A stretch of 58,712 bases of DNA from a virus. Under the pieces are notes generated by a model. That model saw nothing but the letters and a program-made list of their open reading frames with translations. It had not been told where the DNA came from and made no database searches. The position numbers and the translations under genes were made by a program. Where the stretch lies: positions 1 to 58,712 of IMG/VR virus record IMGVR_UViG_3300026078_000033, one strand, 5' to 3'. Below are positions 46,901 to 54,034 of this stretch, piece by piece; position 1 is the stretch's first letter; each line of letters starts with the position of its first letter.

Positions 46901-47779
46901 CTCGGCAACCTGGTCCGGGGAGGACACGTCCGGCGGGACCTTGATGAACCCGGCCGGCACCGAGCCCTCGGTGAACATCTGCAGGAAGTGCCACTGGAAC
47001 CGGATGTCGGTGTTCGCGGTCAGCAGGATCGACTCGATCGGGGCCAGCCCGAACGGGGAGTCCTCCTGGGGCCGGAACGGCACGTAGATGATGTCGTCGG
47101 TGGTGAGCCAGTCGGCGACCATGCCGTGGACGGTCTGCCAGTACGCCGGCGCGGGTGCTTTCGGGCGGCGGCCGTTCTCGTCGATGTACGGGTTGATCGT
47201 CTTACCGTCGACGACCTCCAGGGCGATGATGTTGCCGTCGTAGTCACGGCGGCGGTACAGCGGCGCACTGTCGTATTTGAGGGCGTTCTCCAGCCACTTG
47301 GAGACCCACGACTCGTACGGCAGCTCCCGGTCCGGGTAGGCCAGGACCAGCTTCGCGACGTCGATGGCTTCGTCGACGTCGTCCTTGACGCCGTCGGCGG
47401 GCTGGAACATCAGCTCCATCGACCGGATTTCGTCGATCTTGTGGTTGATGCACATCCGCGCGACGTCGTAGGCGTCGATGAGGGCCTTGAGGACGTCGTA
47501 GGAGACCTTCCCCCACGACGCGCGGGAGCGGGTGCTGATGTTGACGCCGACCGGGTAGTCCATGGCGCGGGTGCGCTGGGAGTACCCGAAGTACGGGTTC
47601 ATCGGCGCGCCGGGCCCGAACGATCCCGTGGTGTTCATGCCGTGCTGGTTCAGCGACTGCCGGATCGGCGCCGGCGTGGCAGGCGCGACGGTGGTCGGCC
47701 GGCGCACGGCCACCGTGGAGCCGCCGCTAGGGGCGCTCGAGCCGTTGCGGAGCTGCCGAGGCAGAGATGACCGTGGCAC
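43943..47779 (-). CDS. Portal-ParB-like-2H phosphodiesterase-zinc-MuF fusion protein
   Basis: 1278 residues from GTG 47779 (GTG 47713 possible). Residues about 60-480 are a siphovirus portal (YDVARMCINHKIDEIRSMEL; DDIIYVPFRPQEDSPFGLAP; FGVVSQDLSLTGDVNRATGE). After a Pro/Ala linker, about 600-765 ends in a ParB-like core (AVLIERPGESALMVADGHHR, then AEGAQRAGVPL). Residues about 805-905 have both motifs of the 2H phosphoesterase superfamily: DHHITIVYLG (H812-x-T814) and YHPHVTLKYL (H897-x-T899). Residues 951-983 hold eight Cys in DnaJ-like CPCC/CECC/CTC clusters. Residues about 1075-1268 are a MuF minor-head domain ending CAICEDNAD...PPGHPRCRC. Portal and MuF are usually separate genes. The inserted enzymes would be packaged in the virion; anti-defence or effector action is inferred. 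Confidence 0.82.
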   Translation of the reverse strand: MPRSSLPRQLRNGSSAPSGGSTVAVRRPTTVAPATPAPIRQSLNQHGMNTTGSFGPGAPMNPYFGYSQRTRAMDYPVGVNISTRSRASWGKVSYDVLKALIDAYDVARMCINHKIDEIRSMELMFQPADGVKDDVDEAIDVAKLVLAYPDRELPYESWVSKWLENALKYDSAPLYRRRDYDGNIIALEVVDGKTINPYIDENGRRPKAPAPAYWQTVHGMVADWLTTDDIIYVPFRPQEDSPFGLAPIESILLTANTDIRFQWHFLQMFTEGSVPAGFIKVPPDVSSPDQVAEWQDYWDAMVMGDQAKMRQLIAVPADSDYIATKPATFDKAFPEYLMIRTCAAFGVVSQDLSLTGDVNRATGETQTDIQFRVNTLPWVRYVEGILTRYLQHDIGLPVKVRLDTGREVEDRLQEAQANKLYVDMGALSSDEVRVDVLGKPIDKERPTPRFYSTARLGPIPLLSIESVAGKTDPETFGPDRSQKALDQPFVPAIGVIPHPGTTDDKASLAATDAAQVAARQQLDASENPNRESQPTPDATAAPAAPAAPAAAPSPAQQDDQEDDEKDVSKGVSWQVVKGDTVVTHRRGWQYQGDRDRAQEGELAAFRVFVKGASRRGAWDRDFAFTTVPQAVAAELNRGGRAEVAQVVKAKADATAQAVYEQLADNFPAEAIGWVKGLRWTGPVSVPLENIDFSDQDTWAASSEPGRVDKTVRKIRAGKPVKPAVLIERPGESALMVADGHHRAEGAQRAGVPLRAYIAHPDKAVGPWDEMHSSQQVNKAGAVPGLTKRSGMISLDLEPGTIPVTPGGLADHHITIVYLGPDVDDDAFAQAVARAGAAAAAIPGPVSGTVHGVDTFTPSAGSDGKTPAFARVELPAAHDLNGMLADLSASEHRVYHPHVTLKYLDDGEQTPEPVTPTPVTFTHLAVHRGDQVTRIPLGPQGGQGTAGGLPVCPCCSGAGAHADGPCECCEGSGADTGDVGACTCHDGMAKAADDPKGRAPQGPDNVQQWPGWARDQELARIYAERLRTALTARIDTADYAARWLALNPVRKAAGDDEAANDNVDEGLATARAWLEHQGVRQQLVDAFRAVLTNAYTEAYVLGDRSAQAMVNGAAPDWGAWTPGDPDAANLVLGFDGLGAGLQQMLAAQGIQQIKSLGAGRFDDLAQAIALSLENGDSVDTLARDLRDILDNGSRAQMVAVTELARAVSQASLDTYRRNGLPGKEWLIASSGACAICEDNADAGVIPLDDAFPSGDDGPPGHPRCRCAPGPGFVIGGSDG

Positions 47780-49133
47780 GCCGCCCCCCTGTCTTGGGTA
47801 TCTGGTCGCGCCAGGAACGGGCGGTGGACGGGACTTCGATGCCTTCGGCCTCGGCGCGGGCCTTCAGCGCCTCGAGGAACGCGGCGCCCTGGCCGAGCTG
47901 CGCAAGCTCGGTCAGGACCCAGACGAGGGCGTCCATGCGGTCGGGGCTGGTGCCGTCGATCGGGGTCCAGGTGGTCATCTGGTCTTCGAGCGTCGGCATC
48001 GGGCCGACGTGGTGAACCCGGTGCTGCTCGTACAGCGCGGCCACCGGTTCGGCGCGCTGGACCTTGCCGCGGGACGCGGTGATGACGTCGACGGGGACTT
48101 TCTTGTCGACGTTGCGGATGGTCGACTTGACCATCGCCCCGCCGTAGTTGATCTCTGCGACGATGCGGTCTGCGGAGAACTCGTGGTAGGCGCCGACGGC
48201 GCGGGAGGCCCAGCCGTTCGGCGAGAGCTTGCACGAGCGGTCGGCCAGCACGTACAGGTCGCCGTCGACGCCGAGGCCGGCGACGATGATGCCCTGCTCG
48301 TCGTTGTCCTCACCCTCGCCGCCGGACGGGTCGATGCCGATGCAGATCCGCACCAGGTCCGGGACGTTCTCGAGGGCGACGCGGTCGCCGTCGATACCGG
48401 CGATGGTCCACAGCGCGCCTTCGACGTCCTCCAGCAGCTCCCCGAGGAGCTCCTGGCGGCCGATGCGCGTGCCCTCATAGGTGGCCAGGACGTGCCGGCG
48501 GAACGACGGGGCGAGGTTGGCGAGGTTGTCGTACGTCGACCCGGAGGTGCGCACGGTGGTGTCCTGGCCCAGCAGCGTCCGCATCAGTGCGTTCGGCTTC
48601 GGGGTGGTGGTCACCACGGCCTGCGGCAGCTCCCCGAGGCGCAGCCCCAGCATGAGGTTGTTCCAGGACGTGTCCAGGACGTCGCCCTTGCGGGCGTCTT
48701 TCCATGCCGCGGCCTCATCGGCCCAGGCGAAGTGGTGTTGCGGGCCACGCAACGCCGCCGGCACCTCGGCCGAGTAGGCGTAGGCGGTGGTTCCGTTGGC
48801 CCAGGTGAGCCGCCGCTTCGATGACTGGTATTCGGGGGCTCCGGCGCCGGCGACGGCCAGCAGCCCGGACTCGCCTTCGACCATGACGTCGCGGACGTCG
48901 GCGGGGGTGCGTCCGACCAGTGCGATTCGGCAGCCGGGGTTGTCGGTGGCTTTCTCGTGGACCCATTCGGCGGCCGAGCGGGTCTTGCCGGCGCCGCGGC
49001 CGGCGATGAACGCCCACACGAGCCAGTCGCCGAGTGGGGCGAGTTGTTCGGGGCGGGCGATCGTCCGCCATGGCGGCCGGTAGGTGTCGAAGGCGCGGGC
49101 GGCGTGCTCGGCCCAGTCGATTGTGGCCGCCAT
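47727..49133 (-). CDS. Terminase large subunit
   Basis: 468 residues. ATPase: Walker A AFIAGRGAGKTRSAAEW (about 41-57) and Walker B HHFAWADEAAAW. The nuclease domain begins at IGIDPSGGEGEDNDEQGIIV, giving the first catalytic Asp, with MDALVWVLTEL near the end carrying another. Drives DNA packaging into the prohead through the portal encoded next, with which it overlaps by 53 bp. Separated from the small subunit by a 105-bp gap holding an AT-rich palindrome. Confidence 0.92.
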   Translation of the reverse strand: MAATIDWAEHAARAFDTYRPPWRTIARPEQLAPLGDWLVWAFIAGRGAGKTRSAAEWVHEKATDNPGCRIALVGRTPADVRDVMVEGESGLLAVAGAGAPEYQSSKRRLTWANGTTAYAYSAEVPAALRGPQHHFAWADEAAAWKDARKGDVLDTSWNNLMLGLRLGELPQAVVTTTPKPNALMRTLLGQDTTVRTSGSTYDNLANLAPSFRRHVLATYEGTRIGRQELLGELLEDVEGALWTIAGIDGDRVALENVPDLVRICIGIDPSGGEGEDNDEQGIIVAGLGVDGDLYVLADRSCKLSPNGWASRAVGAYHEFSADRIVAEINYGGAMVKSTIRNVDKKVPVDVITASRGKVQRAEPVAALYEQHRVHHVGPMPTLEDQMTTWTPIDGTSPDRMDALVWVLTELAQLGQGAAFLEALKARAEAEGIEVPSTARSWRDQIPKTGGRRATVISASAAPQRLERP

Positions 49134-49194
49134 GACGGCCCCCTTACACGGCCTGCCCGCTGCTCGCCGGTGTCCGCTTTGGGGTAAATAAGAC

Positions 49195-49218
49195 TCCGCA
49201 TAATCACTGTTATGCGGA
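49195..49218. promoter_or_regulatory. AT-rich palindrome between terminase genes
   Basis: TCCGCATAA (49195-49203) and its complement TTATGCGGA (49210-49218) flank tcactg. On the minus strand the stem is followed by GTCTTATTT, so it could be an intrinsic terminator or attenuator. As one of very few AT-rich palindromes and lying by the terminase genes, it could also be part of a packaging site. Confidence 0.5.
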
Positions 49219-49238
49219 TCGTATGATCTTGAACCGTC

Positions 49239-49862
49239 CTACGCGGCGAGCTCCCGCAGCCGCCGGGGCACGACCTCGGACACCTTCGCCTGCTGCTCAG
49301 CCGTCAGCTGCAGATCGCCGAGGATCGCGCGGATGACGCTGGCAACGAGAGCGCCCTGAGACTCGGCGAGCTTCACACGGCGTTCTTCGATGCCGCAGCG
49401 GATCGCCTCGGCCGAAACCCGCACCAGCTGCTTGCGCTCCTCCTGGTACAGCTGAAGCAGCACGTGCGGCTTGGCTTCCTCGGTGGTGCCGCGGTCCTCC
49501 CCGCCCCACTTGTCCTTCGTGCGGCCCCAGATCAGCTCGTGCTCCTCGAGCTCTGCCACGCAGTCGCCGAGCCACTTCACGTGGCCGGCGGTGCGGTGAA
49601 CCTCAGACAGCAGCGCGTCAGCGGGGCTGGTCTCGATCGGCCGGCCGTAGGTGGCCATCTCCTCGCGGAGCCGCTTCTCGGCCAGCCGCAGGTGCGAACC
49701 TTTACTGACGCTCCATGTGGAGCCGCCGTGGAGCTTGCACGGGCCCTGGCCGACGTGGGTGGTGCCCCAGCCGGCGACCTGCCCGCAGGTGCCTTCGCTC
49801 TGCCGCTTGTTGGCCCCGCACAGCGGACCGTCATGACCTCCGGGTTTTTGGGCCACCGTCAT
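49239..49862 (-). CDS. Terminase small subunit
   Basis: 207 residues. The N-terminal Cys/His region (PLCGANKRQSEGTCGQVAGW; GQGPCKLHGGS) is the usual zinc-like start of actinophage small terminases, followed by helical segments (HVKWLGDCVAELEEHELIWG; ERKQLVRVSAEAIRCGIEER) and a C-terminal oligomerisation part. Recognises the packaging site and recruits the large subunit encoded downstream. Confidence 0.8.
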   Translation of the reverse strand: MTVAQKPGGHDGPLCGANKRQSEGTCGQVAGWGTTHVGQGPCKLHGGSTWSVSKGSHLRLAEKRLREEMATYGRPIETSPADALLSEVHRTAGHVKWLGDCVAELEEHELIWGRTKDKWGGEDRGTTEEAKPHVLLQLYQEERKQLVRVSAEAIRCGIEERRVKLAESQGALVASVIRAILGDLQLTAEQQAKVSEVVPRRLRELAA

Positions 49863-49877
49863 GACCTCCCGGCGCGG

Positions 49878-50459
49878 CTACTGCTCGTTGTGTTTGTAGA
49901 TCCCCTCGAACGGCAGCTTCGCGCCGAGCGGGGGCGGCAACGCCGGAAGCCGCATCTCGATGACGTAGCAGCGGAACACCTTGCTGTAGGGCTGCTCCGG
50001 GTTGTCGGGGTCCGGGACCACGTTGGCCGGAGCGCCGATCAGCGGCTGGCCGTCGGCGTCGACGAACGTCTTGATGTCGGCCTGGATGACCTCGCCGTTC
50101 CACTGCTCGCCGCCGAGCGCGATGCTCAGACCTGTGATGGCCAGCAGCGGCTCGCCGGTGGCGTGGTCGTGGGCCATCATCCGCAGGGTGGTCAGTGCTC
50201 CGCCGTTGCCGACGGGCGCGGGCCAGGTGATGTCGATGCCGAGGCCGGGGTACGGCTCGGGCTTGAGGGGTTCGAGCTGTGCGGCGATGGTGCCGCCGCG
50301 GTGCGGGTTGCGGTCGCCGGGGCATGCGCGGCTGGCTGCGACCAGGTCGATCTCGATGCGGGCTGCGAAGCGGCATGTGCAGTCCTCGCCGTGCTTCTCC
50401 TCGATGGGCACGAACGGCGTGCCGTCCTTGCCCGTGAGGATGTCTGGTGCTTCGGCCAT
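49878..50459 (-). CDS. Unknown protein upstream of terminase (193 aa)
   Basis: Beta-rich, with EDCTCRFAARIEIDLVAASR, a stretch LTTLRMMAHDHATGEPLLAI and GEVIQADIKTFVDADGQPLI. No motif recognised. TGATG-type coupling with the helical gene before it. Possibly a virion or packaging accessory protein. Confidence 0.6.
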   Translation of the reverse strand: MAEAPDILTGKDGTPFVPIEEKHGEDCTCRFAARIEIDLVAASRACPGDRNPHRGGTIAAQLEPLKPEPYPGLGIDITWPAPVGNGGALTTLRMMAHDHATGEPLLAITGLSIALGGEQWNGEVIQADIKTFVDADGQPLIGAPANVVPDPDNPEQPYSKVFRCYVIEMRLPALPPPLGAKLPFEGIYKHNEQ

Positions 50460-50716
50460 CAGGTGGTCGGGTGCTCGGTGCTGTCGGTCGCCGCGGCGGG
50501 GGCCGGCTTGGCGGGGGCGCCGGTGGCGGCCTCGGCGGCGAGGTTCTTCGCGTCCTGTTCGGCCTCGGCGAGGACCGGCTTGGCGGCGGCCGCGGCGTCG
50601 TGGGCGAGCTGGTGCTCGTCGAGGCCGAGGGTGTGCAGCAGGTGGGCGCGCAGCTTGTGGTAGGAGGCGTCGAAGTCCTCGAAGGCCTGCCGGATGTGCT
50701 GGGTGATCTCGCTCAT
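50459..50716 (-). CDS. Helical protein (85 aa)
   Basis: ATG 50716 has GAGGAGAACACC in front; the same 18-nt start region occurs at the nested scaffold start (42920-42937). Product: EITQHIRQAFEDFDASYHKL and a Leu/Ala-rich coiled segment, ending in a disordered Ala/Thr/Pro tail. Function unknown. Confidence 0.65.
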   Translation of the reverse strand: MSEITQHIRQAFEDFDASYHKLRAHLLHTLGLDEHQLAHDAAAAAKPVLAEAEQDAKNLAAEAATGAPAKPAPAAATDSTEHPTT

Positions 50717-50748
50717 GGTGTTCTCCTCAGCGGGTGTAGCGGGTGGTG

Positions 50749-50782
50749 CCCGGCCGCCCGACCCGCTTGGCGGACGGCCGGG
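50749..50782. terminator. Hairpin downstream of excisionase-like gene
   Basis: cccggccg (50749-50756) pairs with cggccggg (50775-50782). It lies between the stop of the HTH gene (50793) and the start of the next gene (50716). Confidence 0.5.
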
Positions 50783-50792
50783 GGTCTGTGGT

Positions 50793-50981
50793 CTATGCCG
50801 CGACGGCGGCGGCCTCGGGGTGGCGCTTGTTGTACGCCTTCTGGATCTCGCCAATGGGGTAGCGCTTGCCGCGGCCGTAGGGCACGCCCTGGATGCGGTC
50901 CTTGCTGATCCAGTAGTGGACGGTGCCGGGCTCGCAGTGGTAGATCTGCGCGAGTTCCTTGACGGTGAAGAGCTCGTCCAC
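50793..50981 (-). CDS. Excisionase-like HTH_17 protein (62 aa)
   Basis: The whole protein is one MerR/excisionase winged helix: ELFTVKELAQIYHCEPGTVH, WISKDRIQGVPYGRGKRYPI, GEIQKAYNKRH. Such proteins act as recombination directionality factors or small regulators. If it is Xis, it is far from int but would be transcribed in the lytic programme, as expected for excision. The 11481-11777 protein is the competing candidate. Confidence 0.65.
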   Translation of the reverse strand: MDELFTVKELAQIYHCEPGTVHYWISKDRIQGVPYGRGKRYPIGEIQKAYNKRHPEAAAVAA

Positions 50982-51002
50982 GATCCCCCCTGGAAAGCAG
51001 GA

Positions 51003-51028
51003 ACGCCCCGGCGGTGGCCGCGGGGCGT
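51003..51028. terminator. Hairpin between tRNA-like gene and HTH gene
   Basis: acgccccg (51003-51010) pairs with cggggcgt (51021-51028) around a 10-nt loop. It could end the early/middle transcript and tRNA before the late genes. Confidence 0.5.
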
Positions 51029-51099
51029 CGTGGGCAGAGATCGAACAGGATGACTGTGATCAGTTTGGCCGCAGGTCAGAAAGGCTGTCAACTGGGGGT

Positions 51100-51203
51100 G
51101 CGGCCCGACGGGATTCGAACCCGCTACCTGCGATCTCAGAGGGCTTGGCTCCGGCCGGAAGCACCTACCTCACACGCTGCTCTGCCCATTGAGCTACGGG
51201 CCG
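51100..51203 (-). tRNA. tRNA-like gene with atypical anticodon/variable region
   Basis: On the minus strand, a 7-bp acceptor CGGCCCG/CGGGCCG, TA, a D-arm GCTC-AATGGGCA-GAGC and a T-arm GCGGG-TTCGAAT-CCCGT are all intact. Between D- and T-arms there are about 54 nt instead of 22, containing a GCTTCCGGCCGGAGC hairpin. No clean 5-bp anticodon stem with U33 is found. The best loop candidates contain GTGAGGT (GAG, Leu-like with G37) or, further on, CTCTGAG. No encoded CCA. It may be a long-variable-arm tRNA, an intron-bearing or decayed tRNA, or a tRNA mimic. Isotype not assigned. Confidence 0.6.
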
Positions 51204-51281
51204 CACGAGCTCCGGCGCGGGTCTCCCAGGACGTTGACGGGTTCACGCGCCGGAGCGGTTCGAGCGTAGCGCCGGCGACCG

Positions 51282-52148
51282 TCAGCTGGGCTGCTTAAGC
51301 CGGTCCCGCAGCGGGATCCACTGGGTGCTGTCCCACTCCTTGCCGCAGGCCTCGCAGCGGATGACGGGCAGCCGGGGCGGCAGATGGACGGTAGACCATA
51401 GAGCGCCGCCGCACCCGTGCTCAGGGCAGATCCCTGCCGGTACGCGGGCCGCGTGGGGCAGGTCGATCAGGCGCCGGCTGGAGCGCAGGAGCTCGCCGAG
51501 GACGTCGGCGTACTTTCCTGCCCAGGGTTGTGCGGCGGCCCAGTCGAGCCGGACGGCGAGCCATGCGGTAAGGATGGCGGGGTGGGCGTCGCGTTCGGGC
51601 GCGATCGCCTCGCCGTGTTCGATGTGCTCGGTGACCCAGTGTGCGAGGTCGTGGCGGATTTGGGAGCGGAGCTCGGCGACGGGGTCCGGGGCCGGGTCGG
51701 GGACGTCGACGGCGTTGCCGCCCCGGATCTTCTCGCCGGTGGTGATACCGGCCAGGCGGTCGGCGAGTTCGCTGTAGAGGCGGGCGAGGCCTCCGGGGCG
51801 GTAGCGGCCGGGCTCGAGCCAGATCGTGCCGTCGCCGCACACGACCGGCCCGGGGATGGTGTAGAGCGCGTCCTGCATCTCGTGCTGGCTGTCGATGGTT
51901 TGCAGGCGCCTGATCCAGGCGCGGCGGGCGGCGGTGCGCAGCTCGGTGGCGCGCTGCTGGCCGTCGCAGATGATGACGCGCCGGCCGATGGGGTAGCCCC
52001 AGGCAGTGGCGACGGTCGGGTCAGCGGCGGCCGACGGGCCAGTGAGTGCGTCGACGAGCGCGGCGTTGTGGCCGCCGCACAGGCGCAGGCCTCCGAGTGC
52101 GGTGGGCGGCTTGTCGCGGTGGGTGGCTTCGCACAGTTGGTGGGCCAT
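51282..52148 (-). CDS. Zinc-ribbon hypothetical protein (288 aa)
   Basis: An N-terminal GGLRLCGGHNAALVDALTG, then a helical central part, and a C-terminal region with CPEHGCGGALWSTVH and IRCEACGKEWDSTQW, forming a C-x4-C/C-x2-C zinc ribbon. Proteins of this layout are frequent in Streptomyces phages and conjugative elements, where they are annotated as hypothetical or helix-turn-helix. Function unknown. Confidence 0.65.
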   Translation of the reverse strand: MAHQLCEATHRDKPPTALGGLRLCGGHNAALVDALTGPSAAADPTVATAWGYPIGRRVIICDGQQRATELRTAARRAWIRRLQTIDSQHEMQDALYTIPGPVVCGDGTIWLEPGRYRPGGLARLYSELADRLAGITTGEKIRGGNAVDVPDPAPDPVAELRSQIRHDLAHWVTEHIEHGEAIAPERDAHPAILTAWLAVRLDWAAAQPWAGKYADVLGELLRSSRRLIDLPHAARVPAGICPEHGCGGALWSTVHLPPRLPVIRCEACGKEWDSTQWIPLRDRLKQPS

Positions 52149-52149
52149 C

Positions 52150-52521
52150 TCAGTACCCCTGATTCTCGAACGGGCCTGACAGGTAGTAGCTGCGATAGGA
52201 GGTCTTCATCACCGCTTCGGCTTCCTGGCGCAGCTTCTCCAGCCGTCGCTGGTACGGCGTGGAGTCTTCGACGCGCTCAACGATGATGATCGGCGTGCCG
52301 AAGAGCGGCGCCGGCACCGTCCCGGGAAGCACGGGCTCGACCGTGGCTCTGACTTCGTCGAGCTGTTCCTGTGTGAGTTTGATGGGTTCGACGGGCTTGA
52401 GCGGCGTCAGGGTGGCGTAGAACTCCGCGATGACGTCGGTGAAGCCGGCCGCGTCGGCCAGCGGGTGGCCGTCCGTGACCGTGAACGGGGGAATCGGCCG
52501 GTATGGGCTTTCGTCGGTCAC
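52150..52521 (-). CDS. Unknown protein (123 aa)
   Basis: GTG 52521 overlaps the upstream stop (GTGA). Contains AGFTDVIAEFYATLTPLKPV and YQRRLEKLRQEAEAVMKTSY. No recognisable domain. Confidence 0.6.
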   Translation of the reverse strand: MTDESPYRPIPPFTVTDGHPLADAAGFTDVIAEFYATLTPLKPVEPIKLTQEQLDEVRATVEPVLPGTVPAPLFGTPIIIVERVEDSTPYQRRLEKLRQEAEAVMKTSYRSYYLSGPFENQGY

Positions 52522-52757
52522 AGCTCGATCCTCAATCCCTCGGCAATGAGCACTACGGTCGGACAGTGCTTGAACTGGTCCGGGCTCCACCAGGCCCCGT
52601 CTTCGAGCTTTAGGCACGGGTCAGTGTCGTAGCTGCCGTGCAGTTCGAGCACGGCCAGGATCGTGTCTCTGAACGCGTTGTAGGCGACTGCCAGATCCGG
52701 GGTCGCGCTGGTGGCAGTGGGAAACTTCGCTTGGATCTCGGTGTCCAGGTCGCTCAC
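52518..52757 (-). CDS. Small protein, tandem paralogue A (79 aa)
   Basis: Starts MSDLDTEIQAK and ends CPTVVLIAEGLRIEL, matching the beginning and end of the neighbouring gene (MSDLDAAIRER ... CPTVKAIAQGLGIEVEP). The middle has RDTILAVLELHGS. Probably a tandem gene duplication. Family common in Streptomyces phages, function unknown. ATGA overlap. Confidence 0.65.
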   Translation of the reverse strand: MSDLDTEIQAKFPTATSATPDLAVAYNAFRDTILAVLELHGSYDTDPCLKLEDGAWWSPDQFKHCPTVVLIAEGLRIEL

Positions 52758-53071
52758 GGTTCAACCTCGATCCCGAGTCCCTGCGCGATCGCCTTCACGG
52801 TCGGGCACGGCGACAACTCCTGGCAGGTGTTGCACCAGTACGGCGGCACTGGTTCGCCCTTCACGGGCAGGTAACCGATGAGCTTGCCGCCGCTGTCGTA
52901 GGCGGGTTCGTTGCGCCACTCGTACTCGATCTCGTTGCCGGGGTAGCCGGCCGTGTGCAGTTCGAGCCCTGCGAACACGGCGCCCCGGATCATCTCGCAG
53001 TCGTATTCGAAGTAGTAGCTGTCCTGATTGACGGCCAGCCGTTCGCGGATCGCCGCGTCCAGGTCGCTCAC
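52754..53071 (-). CDS. Small protein, tandem paralogue B (105 aa)
   Basis: See the 52518 gene for the shared ends. It also carries an insertion with WCNTCQELSPCPTV, a Cys trio that may bind zinc and that paralogue A has largely lost. ATGA overlaps on both sides. Confidence 0.65.
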   Translation of the reverse strand: MSDLDAAIRERLAVNQDSYYFEYDCEMIRGAVFAGLELHTAGYPGNEIEYEWRNEPAYDSGGKLIGYLPVKGEPVPPYWCNTCQELSPCPTVKAIAQGLGIEVEP

Positions 53072-53496
53072 GACTTCCTCCTGCGGTTCCGGTGCTTGGT
53101 GCGGCGGCGGTAGTCCCGGGCGGCGGGGAACGGCTTCGGGTGGCAGAAGCAGGGCTCGTTCCAGCCGTGCGGCCAGGGCTCAAGGCGAAGGGTGCGGGAC
53201 AGCGCGAGTACGGATTCGCACGCGTTGCGCATCGTCGCGACGAAGCTATCGAGCTGGCCAGCATCCCTCAGTGCTCCGGCCAGTAGTTGTCCCTCAACTC
53301 GCGCCCACGGGGCGGGCGCCACCCACAGCGGGTCGGCCTGCAGGTCCATCGGCGTGAGCTTGAACTCGATGCCGTCCGGCAGGATGCCCTCCGCCCAGAA
53401 GAACTCGGCTATGGCCTGGTGCGCTGCTTCGGCGCGGGCGGGCAGCTCGGCGGCGAACGCGGCCCGCTCGGCGAAGTCGTCAGTCGGGTCAGTCAC
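53068..53496 (-). CDS. Unknown protein with basic C-terminus (142 aa)
   Basis: GTG 53496 overlaps the upstream stop (GTGA). Helical N-terminal half; GWNEPCFCHPKPFPAARDYR followed by RRRTKHRNRRRKS, a strongly basic tail. Possibly nucleic-acid binding. Confidence 0.6.
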   Translation of the reverse strand: MTDPTDDFAERAAFAAELPARAEAAHQAIAEFFWAEGILPDGIEFKLTPMDLQADPLWVAPAPWARVEGQLLAGALRDAGQLDSFVATMRNACESVLALSRTLRLEPWPHGWNEPCFCHPKPFPAARDYRRRTKHRNRRRKS

Positions 53497-54032
53497 CTTC
53501 GCCACCAATTCCGCCGCGAGGGCGTCTCGTGCTGGTCCTTCTGGTTCGGGTGGTCGCTGAGCCACGCCAGCAGCTCGCCGCCGGTCACGCCCCGGTCCCA
53601 GGTTCGGGCCCGGCCGCAGCCGCAGCTGACCACCGCGGTGGCATGGCGGAGCTGGCCGTCGACGATGGCCGCGTCGCCGACGGTAATGCCGAACGGCCCG
53701 TGCGGCACTGTGATCGGCGCGGCCCATCCGAGTGCGATGTCGAGTCCGCGGTACGGTTCGCGGCCGTTGATGAGCTTGCGCAGGATGCGGTTGCGCTGCT
53801 CGGGGGTGGCGCCTTCGTCAGCGAGGGCCTGGTCGACTGTGTGCAGGTTCTGCCGGTGTAGGTCGATCTGCATGCGGAATCCGAGGTCGTGGCGATACCG
53901 CTCGGATGCTTCGGGGTCGGTGAGGGCCTGGGCGTAGGCGGCTTCGTCGAGCTGGCGGGCGCGGTCGGCTGCGATGTGGTCGGCGTCGAGCTGTTCGTAG
54001 GTGGCCGGCGGGATACCGAAGAATTCAGTCAC
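53493..54032 (-). CDS. Unknown protein (179 aa)
   Basis: GTG 54032. N-terminal VTEFFGIPPATYEQLDADHI, helical centre, then a beta part VSCGCGRARTWDRGVTGGEL with a CGC pair. The reading frame to 54251 crosses another gene and is rejected. Function unknown. Confidence 0.6.
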   Translation of the reverse strand: MTEFFGIPPATYEQLDADHIAADRARQLDEAAYAQALTDPEASERYRHDLGFRMQIDLHRQNLHTVDQALADEGATPEQRNRILRKLINGREPYRGLDIALGWAAPITVPHGPFGITVGDAAIVDGQLRHATAVVSCGCGRARTWDRGVTGGELLAWLSDHPNQKDQHETPSRRNWWRR

Positions 54033-54034
54033 GG

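Noticed and set aside
45455-47770. A 771-codon plus-strand frame antisense to the portal fusion
   Set aside because: Same shadow signature. The minus strand has portal, ParB-like and 2H motifs.
51100-51203. Selenocysteine tRNA
   Set aside because: An 8-bp acceptor can be drawn, but no UCA anticodon loop is present and no selenocysteine genes are nearby.
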